Assembly (NCBI RefSeq): GCF_001729485.1
Contig: NZ_CP017157.1
Span: 2,666,001-2,730,000 of the forward strand
DNA length: 64,000 bases
Source of the DNA: Streptomyces lydicus
GTDB lineage: Bacteria > Actinomycetota > Actinomycetes > Streptomycetales > Streptomycetaceae
Direction of reading: 5' to 3'
This document shows positions 56,401 to 63,757 of the stretch, one piece after another. Each line of letters opens with the position of its first letter. Position 1 is the first letter of the stretch. Position numbers and translations under genes: made by a program. Below the pieces are notes generated by a model that saw nothing but the letters and a program-made list of their open reading frames with translations, did not search any database and was not told the origin of the DNA.

Positions 56401-57573
56401 GAGTTCCCCGAGGAGCCCGAGCTGCTGCAGGCCGGCTGGTCCAAGCGCCGTCCGCTGTCCTGGGTCGTCCACGAGGAGACCTACGGCCGCCGCGCGCTGC
56501 CCGGCGAGAGCCCGCACGACCTCCTCCAGGAGACCCTGCAGGGCATCCGCCCGCTGGACGCCAAGGCGCTCGGCGAGGCGTGGGAGCGGCAGAAGCGGAT
56601 GACCAAGCCCGCCGGGGCGCTGGGCATGCTGGAGATCATCTCCGCGCAGCTGTGCGGCCTGTCCCGCAAGTGCCCGCCGCCCATCCCGGAGCCGGCCGCC
56701 GTGGCGATCTTCGCCGGCGACCACGGGGTGCACGCCCAGGGCGTCACCCCCTGGCCCCAGGAGGTCACCGGCCAGATGGTCGCCAACTTCCTGGGCGGCG
56801 GGGCGGTCTGCAACGCCTTCGCCAACCAGGTCGGCGCCGAGGTGTGCGTCGTGGACGTCGGCGTGGCGAGCGAACTCCCCGCCACCCCCGGGCTGCTGCC
56901 CCGCAAGGTCCGCGCCGGCACCGCCGACTTCACCGCCGGCCCGGCGATGACCCAGGAAGAGGTGCTCAAGGCGATCGAGGTGGGCATCGAGACCGCCCGC
57001 GACCTCGTGGCGGCCGGCAACAAGGCGCTGCTCACCGGCGAGATGGGCATCGCCAACACCACCACCTCCGCCGCGTTGATCTCCGTCTACACCGGCGTCG
57101 ACCCGGTCGAGGTCACCGGCCGCGGCACCGGCATCAACGACGAGACGCACGCCCGCAAGGTCGACGTGGTCCGCCGCGCCCTGGAGCTGCACCAGCCCGA
57201 CCCGGCCGACCCGATCGGCGTCCTCACCGCGATCGGCGGCCTGGAGCACGCGGCCATGGTCGGCCTGATCCTCGGCGGCGCCTCGCTGCGCACGCCGGTC
57301 ATCCTGGACGGGGTGAGCGCCGGCGCCGCCGCCCTGGTGGCCCGGGCCATCGCCCCCGAGGCGCTGGCCGCCTGCATCGCGGGTCACCGCAGCGCCGAGC
57401 CCGGCCACGTCGCGGCGCTGAACAAGCTCGGCCTGCGCCCGCTCGTCGACCTCGATCTGCGCCTCGGCGAGGGCACCGGCGCCCTGCTGGCCCTTCCCGT
57501 CGTGCAGAGCGCCGCCCGCGCCATGCACGAGGTCGCCACCTTCGACTCCGCCGGAGTGACGGAGAAGAGCTGA
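53440..57573 (+). CDS. cobT: BluB-CobT fusion with an ~800-residue low-complexity N-terminus
   Basis: A 1377-aa protein that should make and activate the lower ligand of cobalamin. Residues 1-~805 are Ala/Pro/Glu/Gln/Asp-rich and probably disordered. About 806-1025 is a BluB-like flavin domain (VMRERRDIRNGFRGDPIP, HTAPSVGHSQPWDFVVI, EGLGVGWVSFFDE), which converts FMNH2 to 5,6-dimethylbenzimidazole. About 1034-1377 is CobT (MTKPAGALGMLE, FAGDHGVHAQGVTPWPQEVT, GEMGIANTTTSAAL, RLGEGTGALLAL with the catalytic Glu), which forms alpha-ribazole phosphate. The ATG at 53440 follows GAGGGG. Confidence 0.93.
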   Translation: MTDTGQVPGEGQPENAGGHPGQPQPAAAPSPADAGPTELPGMVTPPGEYPYLDQADGVVEDDDLLLMPGAQGAWSEQPAPQPYPQPQDTHQGVPFDAAGQAATGFEPLPAQVGDHERGGRDSGSVDLGAVRIPQPAAPQQADRARAAAPQQPDPARTGTPARRPLHMGPPVPDPTSGVVRSLADRGPADSPARPAGPPTGGPEYFDAPAEAPLGAEAVPGAQPPVDLPYEQTVGEAATDPQTVPAPAYGEQQPYGDPSYGGQLSAEQTYGAAGQGPLPGPQLGEIPSQMPPWGEAPAAAAPVAEAAPAAAAAPVAEAAPVAETAPVAGTPAPAAEAAPQNTTLPAEQPQPMPQPLPVEDAAGTADAPAAAADAVETGAAPDAAVIQEAPAEAPVEAPAQPQDTAPQDAAAQGTVESAAAEAAAPEAPAAEADAVPLPAPDAAPQEGAADGPQQSDGEQPAADQAPAAPEPPATIETVTAESTAPETIAPEAAAPVVAAEPAPAQPAATPADATPAPQEAQAPAPQDDDQPSPAGEAGAAPADATGEAGQPAVEAEAASGDAAPAATAAPVDGAAAAEEPAPADEAAPAPVSAPQGPVALPVPDATDAPVEQTVIEPPEAQQPADGQPQPGAAADAAGQQTAEAPAPEPEPRAAAAEQPVAEGQDLPAEPAAEADANTDAAPPADAAPADDTAAAPVRPAAADDRDTTGTEPVIQIPAQATGDQSEDRAAAPAPADDTVPQPGPADGDHPAAAEPDAGAPQQQDATALVQLGEDAQDDEQPPAAQQPADHLDADEPAGPDATAAAGYDDSERAAVHRVMRERRDIRNGFRGDPIPNEVLLRVLEAAHTAPSVGHSQPWDFVVIRSAETREKMHQLAMQQREAYAKSLPKARAKQFRELKIEAILETPVNIVVTADPTRGGRHTLGRHTQPQMAPYSSALAVENLWLAARAEGLGVGWVSFFDEREMVRELDLPEHLEVVAYLCVGYVDEFPEEPELLQAGWSKRRPLSWVVHEETYGRRALPGESPHDLLQETLQGIRPLDAKALGEAWERQKRMTKPAGALGMLEIISAQLCGLSRKCPPPIPEPAAVAIFAGDHGVHAQGVTPWPQEVTGQMVANFLGGGAVCNAFANQVGAEVCVVDVGVASELPATPGLLPRKVRAGTADFTAGPAMTQEEVLKAIEVGIETARDLVAAGNKALLTGEMGIANTTTSAALISVYTGVDPVEVTGRGTGINDETHARKVDVVRRALELHQPDPADPIGVLTAIGGLEHAAMVGLILGGASLRTPVILDGVSAGAAALVARAIAPEALAACIAGHRSAEPGHVAALNKLGLRPLVDLDLRLGEGTGALLALPVVQSAARAMHEVATFDSAGVTEKS

Positions 57574-57613
57574 CGCGGAGCGGCCGGCACCGGCCCGCCT
57601 CCGCATGACCCCC

Positions 57614-57640
57614 GGCCCGCAGCCCCATAGGCTGTGGGCC
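57614..57640 (+). terminator. Hairpin between cobT and cysG
   Basis: GGCCCGCAGCC (57614-57624) and GGCTGTGGGCC (57630-57640) form an 11-bp stem with one G-U pair. Confidence 0.6.
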
Positions 57641-57746
57641 GGGGCCGTACGCCTCAAGGGCAGTACCCTCGCCCTCAGCCGCTCCAGAGCCGCAGCGACT
57701 GAGCCGGTCTCGAACCCGCACCATTCGCACAAGGAGCCACACCGCC

Positions 57747-58982
57747 ATGGCCGAGCACGCCGCCGAACACGCCGCCTACCCCGTCGGACTGCGGCTGTCC
57801 GGCCGCCGGGTGGTCGTCCTGGGAGCCGGGCAGGTCGCCCAGCGCCGCCTCCCCTCGCTCGTCGCCGCAGGTGCGGACGTCCTCCTCGTCTCCCCGTCCG
57901 CCACCCCGTCCGTCGAGGCGATGGCCGACGCCGGCGAGGTCCGCTGGGAGCGCCGCCGCTACCGTTCCGGTGACCTCGACGGAGCCTGGTACGCGCTGAT
58001 CTCCACCGACGACCCGGAGGCCAACACCGCCGCCTCCCAGGAGGCCGAGGACCGCCGGGTGTGGTGCGTACGCGCCGACGACGCCGAGGCCGCCACCGCC
58101 TGGACCCCGGCCACCGGCCGCAGCGAGGGCGTCACCGTCGCCGTGCTCACCGGCCGCGACCCGCGCCGCTCGGCCGCGGTGCGCGACGCCATCGTCGAGG
58201 GCCTGCGCGACGGCAGCATCGCCGCCCCGCACCACCGCCGCCCGCACACCCCCGGCGTGGCGCTGGTCGGCGGCGGCCCCGGCGACCCGGACCTGATCAC
58301 CGTCCGCGGGCGCCGGCTGCTCGCCGAGGCGGACGTCGTCATCGCCGACCGGCTCGGCCCCCGCGATCTGCTCGCCGAACTCCCGCCGCACGTCGAGGTC
58401 ATCGACGCGGCGAAGATCCCCTACGGCCGGTTCATGGCCCAGGAGGCCATCAACAACGCGCTGATCGAGCACGCCAAGGCCGGCAAGGCCGTGGTCCGCC
58501 TCAAGGGCGGCGACCCGTTCGTCTTCGGCCGCGGCATGGAGGAGGCGCAGGCGCTCGCCGAGGCCGGCATCCCCTGCACGGTCGTGCCCGGCATCTCCAG
58601 CACCATCTCGGTCCCCGGCGCCGCCGGCATTCCCGTCACCCACCGCGGCGTCGCCCACGAGTTCACCGTCGTCAGCGGCCACGTCGCGCCCGACGACGAG
58701 CGCTCGCTGGTCGACTGGGCCGCGCTCGCCCAGCTGCGCGGCACCCTCGTCGTCCTGATGGGCGTGGAGAACAGCGGCGCCATCGCCGCCAAGCTCATCG
58801 AGCACGGCCGCCCCGCCGGCACCCCGGCCGCCGTCGTTCAGGAGGGCACCACGGCCGCCCAGCGCCGGGTCGACGCCACGCTCGACACGCTCGGCGAGAC
58901 GGTACGGGCCGAGGGCGTGCGGCCGCCCGCCGTCATCGTCATCGGTGACGTCGTCACCGTCGCCGCCTCTACCGACAAGTAA
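57747..58982 (+). CDS. cysG: Uroporphyrinogen-III C-methyltransferase with siroheme-synthase N-terminal domain
   Basis: A 411-aa enzyme. The N-terminal CysG-type domain (about 1-150) has the dinucleotide motif VVVLGAGQVAQRRLPSLVAAG for precorrin-2 dehydrogenase/ferrochelatase activity. The SUMT half (about 165-405) has VALVGGGPGDPDLITVRG, VVIADRLGP, RLKGGDPFVFGRGMEE, GISSTISVPGAAGIPVTHRG and VVLMGV. It makes precorrin-2, the branch point to cobalamin and siroheme. The long C-terminal methyltransferase is complete; whether the N-terminal chelatase residues are active was not checked. ATG 57747 follows AAGGAG. Confidence 0.9.
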   Translation: MAEHAAEHAAYPVGLRLSGRRVVVLGAGQVAQRRLPSLVAAGADVLLVSPSATPSVEAMADAGEVRWERRRYRSGDLDGAWYALISTDDPEANTAASQEAEDRRVWCVRADDAEAATAWTPATGRSEGVTVAVLTGRDPRRSAAVRDAIVEGLRDGSIAAPHHRRPHTPGVALVGGGPGDPDLITVRGRRLLAEADVVIADRLGPRDLLAELPPHVEVIDAAKIPYGRFMAQEAINNALIEHAKAGKAVVRLKGGDPFVFGRGMEEAQALAEAGIPCTVVPGISSTISVPGAAGIPVTHRGVAHEFTVVSGHVAPDDERSLVDWAALAQLRGTLVVLMGVENSGAIAAKLIEHGRPAGTPAAVVQEGTTAAQRRVDATLDTLGETVRAEGVRPPAVIVIGDVVTVAASTDK

Positions 58983-59000
58983 CCGATCGGGCAGGCGGCA

Positions 59001-59029
59001 TTGGAACCTCGACACCGACAAGGCACTAT
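59001..59029 (+). promoter_or_regulatory. Promoter of the SpoU gene
   Basis: TTGGAA (59001-59006), 17-base spacer, CACTAT (59024-59029), then six bases to the GTG. It predicts a leaderless mRNA. Confidence 0.55.
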
Positions 59030-59035
59030 CTCCCC

Positions 59036-59860
59036 GTGGCAGAAATCATCACCGTCGACGACCCGGCCGACCCGCGGCTGGCCGACTACACCGGCCTGAC
59101 CGACGTCGAACTGCGGCGCCGGCGCGAGCCCGCCGAAGGACTTTTCATCGCCGAGGGCGAGAAGGTCATCCGCCGGGCCCGGCACGCCGGCTACGAGATG
59201 CGCTCGATGCTGCTCTCCTCGAAGTGGGTCGATGTGATGCGCGACGTCATCGACGAGGTCCCGGCGCCGGTCTACGCGGTCAGCCCGGACCTCGCCGAGC
59301 GGGTGACGGGCTATCACGTGCACCGCGGCGCGCTCGCCTCCATGCAGCGCAAGCCGCTGCCGCCGGCCGCCGAACTCCTCGCCGGAACCCGCCGCATCGT
59401 GGTCATGGAAGCCGTCAACGACCACACCAACATCGGCGCGATCTTCCGCAGCGCGGCGGCGCTCGGCATGGACGCGGTACTGCTCTCCCCGGACTGCGCG
59501 GATCCGCTCTACCGCCGCTCGGTGAAGGTCTCGATGGGCGCGGTGTTCTCCGTGCCCTACGCCCGCCTGGAGAGCTGGCCCCGGGACCTGTCCGCCGTAC
59601 GGGAGGCCGGTTTCAAGCTGCTCGCCCTCACCCCCGCCGAGAAGGCGACCACCATCGACGAGGCCGCCCCGCACACCCTGGAGCGGGCCGCGCTGATGCT
59701 GGGCGCCGAGGGCGGCGGCCTCTCCACCGGGGCCCTGCGGGCCGCCGACGAATGGGTCCGCATCCCGATGGCCCACGGCGTGGACTCCCTCAACGTGGGC
59801 GCCGCCGCCGCGGTGGCCTTCTACGCGGTGGCCACCGGCCGCCCCACCGGGACGCCTTAG
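59036..59860 (+). CDS. TrmH/SpoU-family RNA methyltransferase
   Basis: A 274-aa SPOUT ribose methyltransferase, distinct from the one at 8188. It has motif 1 AVNDHTNIGAIFRSAAALG with the catalytic-Arg region, motif 2 MLGAEGGGLS and motif 3 IPMAHGVDSLNVGAAAAVAFY. The N-terminal domain (REPAEGLFIAEGEKVIRRARHAG) is the substrate-binding module. The GTG start has no Shine-Dalgarno but a promoter six bases upstream. Its TAG stop is followed in frame by Gly/Ala/Asp-rich tandem repeats. Confidence 0.88.
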   Translation: MAEIITVDDPADPRLADYTGLTDVELRRRREPAEGLFIAEGEKVIRRARHAGYEMRSMLLSSKWVDVMRDVIDEVPAPVYAVSPDLAERVTGYHVHRGALASMQRKPLPPAAELLAGTRRIVVMEAVNDHTNIGAIFRSAAALGMDAVLLSPDCADPLYRRSVKVSMGAVFSVPYARLESWPRDLSAVREAGFKLLALTPAEKATTIDEAAPHTLERAALMLGAEGGGLSTGALRAADEWVRIPMAHGVDSLNVGAAAAVAFYAVATGRPTGTP

Positions 59861-59867
59861 CCAGGCG

Positions 59868-59939
59868 GAGCCGACGGGGCTGGTTGGGCCGACGGGGCGG
59901 ATGGGGCCGACGGCGCTGGTGGGGCCGACGGGCCGGCGG
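59868..59939 (+). repeat. 18-bp tandem repeat, four imperfect copies
   Basis: Consensus GGGCCGACGGGGCTGGTG at 59868, 59886, 59904 and 59922. Read on in the frame of the preceding gene past its TAG it gives a Gly/Ala/Asp pattern (GADGADGAGGADG). Confidence 0.8.
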
Positions 59940-60054
59940 GGCTGGTGGCGTCGACGGGCCCGGCGGGCCGGCAACGAGGGTGGCGCCGGCAAAGTCGCCT
60001 CTCCGGCAGGAATAACCGCCCCCCACCGCCCCGTTGAGGCCCCGCAGGGGGCCC

Positions 60055-60150
60055 TCGCACCCCCTAGGGATTCTGTTCCCCCACCCCGTAGGGCCCGCCA
60101 CCCCCGGGGTCCTTCCCCCAGGGCCACCGCCCCCAGGGGACCTCCCCCGT
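60055..60150 (-). other. G-tract cluster in the kinase 3' region (possible G-quadruplexes)
   Basis: The minus strand, the same sense as the kinase mRNA, has at least eight runs of four or five G within 96 bases, starting 16 bases after the kinase stop. It may fold as G-quadruplex; no ordinary terminator stem dominates. Confidence 0.4.
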
Positions 60151-60165
60151 AAGACCTGCCCGTAC

Positions 60166-61569
60166 CTAGGGCCCTTCGGCGCTCCCGGCTGACTCCGCAC
60201 TCCCGGCGGACTCCGCGGATCCCGACTCCACGGTTCCCGATGCCGCGGACCCTGACGACGCGATCGGAACCGGCCGCTCCGTCCCCAGTCCGCGGGCCGG
60301 CCCCTGGCAGCCTTGCGCCGCCGCGATACCGAGCGCCACCAGCAGCGTCACCACGACGAACACGATGATCCGCTGGCGCAGCAGTCGCCGGTCCGGGCCC
60401 GGCCGGCGGCCGCCCGAAGCCGTGCGCACCGGGGTACGAGAACCGTTTCGCCCCGTCGGCCGCGAGGCCGGGACCCGCCCGGCACCCCGCCCGCCGGTCC
60501 GCGGGTTCTTCCCCGTGCCCGAGGCCGGGCCGGCCGGCCGGCCGGCCGCGTCCCGCGGTACCGCCGGCCGTGCCGGATGCGACGGATGCGACCGCGGCGC
60601 CGACGAGCCCGCCGTCCGCCGCTCGGTGCGCTGACGGGCGTACTCCTCGGCCCGCCGCCCGGTCGGCCGCTCCGACGGACGGCGCTCCGCGCGCGCCCAG
60701 CCGCCCCCGCCACCGGCGCCGTTCTCCAGGGGGCCGCCCGACAGACCGTGCGCCTCACGGGCCGCGATCTCCTTGAGCCGCAGCGACAGCGACAGGGTGC
60801 TGGGGCGGTCCGCCGGGTCCTTCGCCAGACAGGACGCGAGCAGCGGGGCCAGCGCGTCCGGCACCCCGCCGAGATGCGCCTCCTCGTGGACGACCCGGTA
60901 GAGCATGACCTCCGAACTGCCCTGTCCGAAGGGCGAGTCCGCGGTGCAGGCGTACGCGAGGGTGGCGCCCAGCGCGAAGATGTCGGTCGCCGGTGTCACG
61001 GCGGCGCCACGCACCTGCTCGGGCGCCAGGAAGCCCGGCGAGCCGACGGCCGTACCGACGTGGGTCAGGGTGCTGGCGCCGGTCGCCCAGGCGATGCCGA
61101 AGTCGATGATCCGGGGTCCCTTGGGGGACAGCAGGATGTTGGACGGCTTCAGGTCGCGGTGCACCACACCCGCGTCGTGGACGGCCAGCAGTCCCTCGGA
61201 CAGCGCGGCCCCGATGGAGGCGACCTGCGCCGGGGACAGCGGGCCTTCCTCGTTGACCTTGTCGTGCAGCGAGGGCCCGGGGACGTACTGGGTGGCGAAC
61301 CAGGGACGGTCCGCGTCGAGGTCCGCGGCCACCAGCCGGGCCGTGCAGCCGCCGCGAATCCGCCGGGCCGCCGACACCTCGCGGGCGAACCTCGAGCGGA
61401 ACTCCTGATCCTCCGCCAGGTCCGGCCGGATCACCTTCAGCGCCACCCGCTGCCCGCGCTTGTCCGAGCCGAGGTAAACCACGCCCATCCCGCCCGCGCC
61501 GAGCCGGCGGTGCAGCCGGAACGTCCCGACGACACGCGGGTCCTCGCGTCGGAGCCGCATCATCGCCAT
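60166..61569 (-). CDS. Membrane Ser/Thr protein kinase (Hanks type)
   Basis: A 467-aa kinase. Catalytic domain about 12-270: LGAGGMGVVYLG loop, K45 in VALKVI, HRDLKPSN with D139, DFG at 156-158 and APE at 182-184. A Pro/Arg/Gly-rich linker (about 275-400) leads to one transmembrane helix (IIVFVVVTLLVALGIAA), then a short external tail with repeats of SAESAG. There are no PASTA domains. GGGGA lies before the ATG at 61569. Targets are unknown. Its 3' region is G-rich. Confidence 0.92.
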   Translation of the reverse strand: MAMMRLRREDPRVVGTFRLHRRLGAGGMGVVYLGSDKRGQRVALKVIRPDLAEDQEFRSRFAREVSAARRIRGGCTARLVAADLDADRPWFATQYVPGPSLHDKVNEEGPLSPAQVASIGAALSEGLLAVHDAGVVHRDLKPSNILLSPKGPRIIDFGIAWATGASTLTHVGTAVGSPGFLAPEQVRGAAVTPATDIFALGATLAYACTADSPFGQGSSEVMLYRVVHEEAHLGGVPDALAPLLASCLAKDPADRPSTLSLSLRLKEIAAREAHGLSGGPLENGAGGGGGWARAERRPSERPTGRRAEEYARQRTERRTAGSSAPRSHPSHPARPAVPRDAAGRPAGPASGTGKNPRTGGRGAGRVPASRPTGRNGSRTPVRTASGGRRPGPDRRLLRQRIIVFVVVTLLVALGIAAAQGCQGPARGLGTERPVPIASSGSAASGTVESGSAESAGSAESAGSAEGP

Positions 61570-62199
61570 GTCCGTCCCCTACCTGCGGGGGGAGGCCCCT
61601 CCGCTGCCCAACCGTCTGACGTGGCACAGCTTACGGATTGACGGCTCGCTGTGCTGAGAGGCCGCGCATGCGTCGGCGGCCGGATTGTCAGTGGCGGGTG
61701 CGATCCTCGCGGTGTGGGAGGGAATCGGCCGCGGTACGACCCGACTTCCTGTGCGACATCCCAATGTTCCGGCACAGAAGGGGGATTGGCGCCATGAAAG
61801 GTGATCAGGCCGGGATGTCCGGTGGTGCCGGGGCCCGGCCGGCGGCACGCCCCGGGGCGGTGGGGACGGCGTGCCGCGGGGCGGGGGCGGCCTCGCCCGG
61901 TGGAGGGCCCGAAGTGAGCGAGGTCACGCCGAGGTCACGCCGGGGGCGCCCACGAGGGCGCGTGGGGCCACGGCCGCGCCGGTTCCCCTGGGGGATGTCC
62001 CCAGGTATCCGGTGCCCTCTCTCCACCCAGGGGAGTACGCGGGACCTGGTGGCGTCATCCTCCCGGAGGCCGACCAATCGGTACGACGGCATGACGCCTG
62101 CGGCCCGCCGCGTGCCTAGGGTTGTTCTCAAGCGGCGGGCGCAGCACTCGTCCCCCGAGGTCAGACGCCCGCCGCTCCGAACACGACGGGAGCGGGACG
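61570..62199. other. 630-bp region without a convincing gene
   Basis: An ATG at 61794 follows GGGGGATTGGCGCC, but third positions of its frame do not look coding and the frame runs through the next gene. GAGGTCACGCC is repeated in tandem at 61920-61941. TAGGGT at 62117-62122 is a possible -10 for the next gene. Confidence 0.5.
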
Positions 62200-62409
62200 A
62201 TGGAGCGGATCTCAGGACGGACGGCCCTTCGGGCGCAGGGGCGCAGGTTCGCCTCGGCGTTCGGCGGTCACGAGTCCTCGGGAACCCGCCATCCCCTCGT
62301 GGCGGTGGCGATGGTGCTGCCGCTCGCGATCGTTCTCGCCGTGGTCTTCGGCGGCTGGGAAGCCGTCATCACACAGGCGTCGTCCGTGGTCGGACTGCTG
62401 GGGCGCTGA
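62200..62409 (+). CDS. Small single-span membrane protein, unknown function
   Basis: A 69-aa protein: a basic N-terminus (MERISGRTALRAQGRRFASAFGG), one strong helix (LVAVAMVLPLAIVLAVVFGGW) and a short hydrophobic tail. It belongs to no family I recognise. The ATG at 62200 is preceded by GGGAGCGGGACG. TAGGGT (62117-62122) may be the -10. It stands divergent from the kinase gene, and a kinase-associated membrane role is possible but unsupported. Confidence 0.65.
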   Translation: MERISGRTALRAQGRRFASAFGGHESSGTRHPLVAVAMVLPLAIVLAVVFGGWEAVITQASSVVGLLGR

Positions 62410-62497
62410 TCGGCGCCCCAGGCCCGGGAGAGCGGCCCGGGACGGGGACTCCGGCTGAATACCCCGTGGGGACGGGGGTGCGGCGGACGGCACGAAC

Positions 62498-62525
62498 GGC
62501 CGGGCATCTGGGGAGATGCCCGGCC
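62498..62525 (+). terminator. Terminator after the small membrane protein gene
   Basis: A 12-bp perfect stem (GGCCGGGCATCT and complement) with GGGG loop and TTCGAGCTTT after it. Confidence 0.85.
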
Positions 62526-62656
62526 TTCGAGCTTTCCGGGCCGGTCACCCGCTCCCGCCGCCCCGCAGGGCGCGTACGATCCCGGATCGGGCCGGTCGGG
62601 CCCGCAGGACCGTCAGCGGCGCGCCCGCCCGCGCCGCACCCGGGGGAGGGGACACT

Positions 62657-63682
62657 ATGACCGCGCCGTCGCCCGGCCCGTTGGCCGCCCTCTCCGCCCT
62701 GGCCGCGGCGCACGCCCCGGCCGGCGCCCCGGCCCCCGCGGTGCTCGCCGACCGCCCCGACGGCACGGTCGTCCGCAGCGGCCGTACGGTCGCCAAGGCC
62801 CACGCCCCCGACGCCGATCCGCAGGTGCTGGCCGTCCGTCTCCGGATCGCCGCCCACCCGCTGCTGCGCGGCATCCTCCTGCCGCCCCTCCCGGTCACCG
62901 CCCCCGACGGCTTCGTCACCCTCACCGAGAACGGCCGCGCCCTCAGCCGCTGGCCGTACGGCAGCCCGGTCCCGCCGGACGATCCCGACGCCGCGCCGTG
63001 GGAGGACGCCGCCCGTCTGCTGGCCCGGCTGCACGCCGTCGACGCGGACCAACTGCCCGGGCCCGTCCCGCCGATGCGCGGCCCCGCCAAGGCTGCCCGC
63101 GCACTGGCCCGGATGCGCGGCGCCCTGGGCACCGCCGGGGCGCCCGCATCCCCGGGCGCCGTCTCCCCGGCCGCCCCCGGGCGCCTCCGCGCGGCCGCCG
63201 CCGTGATCGAGCGTGCCTGGTCGCTGCTGCCGCCCTGGGCCCGGGGCGCCGCCCCGCCGCCCCGCGCCGGCACCCTCTGTCACGGCGATCTGCACCTGGG
63301 CCAGCTCGTCCGCCATCCGGCCGCCCACGGCCCCTGGCTCCTGATCGACGTCGACGACCTGGGCCTGGGCGACGGTGCCTGGGACCTGGCCCGCCCCGCC
63401 GCCTGGTTCGCCACCGGCCTGCTCGCCCCGGACATCTGGACGCGTTTCCTGGCCGCTTACGGCACCGCCGGTGGCCGCGCCGTGGCCCCGGACGGCGATC
63501 CCTGGCCCGACCTGGAGGTTCCCGCCCGCGCCCTGACCGTGCAGACGGCCGCGCTCGCCGTCGCCAAGGCCGCTGCCGGGTCGCGTCCCCTGGACGGGAT
63601 CGAGGCCGCGGTCGTCGACGCCTGCGCCCGGATGACTTCCCTACCGCAGCAGTTGGGGCCGCCCGGCCCCGACGTAGGGTGA
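62657..63682 (+). CDS. Aminoglycoside phosphotransferase (APH)-fold protein
   Basis: A 341-aa kinase-like protein. The Brenner-type catalytic motif is CHGDLHLGQLV, followed by the metal-binding WLLIDVDDLGLGDGAWDLARPAAWF. The N-terminal lobe (VLADRPDGTVVRSGRTVAKAHAPDADPQVL) would bind nucleotide. Such proteins phosphorylate small molecules including sugars, choline or antibiotics; the substrate is not evident and resistance should not be assumed. The ATG follows GGGGGAGGG. Confidence 0.85.
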   Translation: MTAPSPGPLAALSALAAAHAPAGAPAPAVLADRPDGTVVRSGRTVAKAHAPDADPQVLAVRLRIAAHPLLRGILLPPLPVTAPDGFVTLTENGRALSRWPYGSPVPPDDPDAAPWEDAARLLARLHAVDADQLPGPVPPMRGPAKAARALARMRGALGTAGAPASPGAVSPAAPGRLRAAAAVIERAWSLLPPWARGAAPPPRAGTLCHGDLHLGQLVRHPAAHGPWLLIDVDDLGLGDGAWDLARPAAWFATGLLAPDIWTRFLAAYGTAGGRAVAPDGDPWPDLEVPARALTVQTAALAVAKAAAGSRPLDGIEAAVVDACARMTSLPQQLGPPGPDVG

Positions 63683-63757
63683 ACACCTCGCCGGCGGGGG
63701 TCCGTTCCGGCGGCGCCGTGGTGAGCAGTACCGAATGTGACAGGAGTTGAGCCGACG

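Larger units (their letters stand above)
59861..60165. other. 305-bp intergenic stretch with repeats and a C-rich strand
   Basis: The first 80 bases are 18-bp tandem repeats (59868-59939); 60055-60150 is densely C-tracted on the plus strand. No gene is convincing on either strand. Confidence 0.6.

Noticed and set aside
61794..62660. A protein-coding gene from ATG 61794
   Set aside because: Third codon positions are not GC-biased, the frame reads through the gene at 62200 in another phase, and the product is basic low-complexity sequence.
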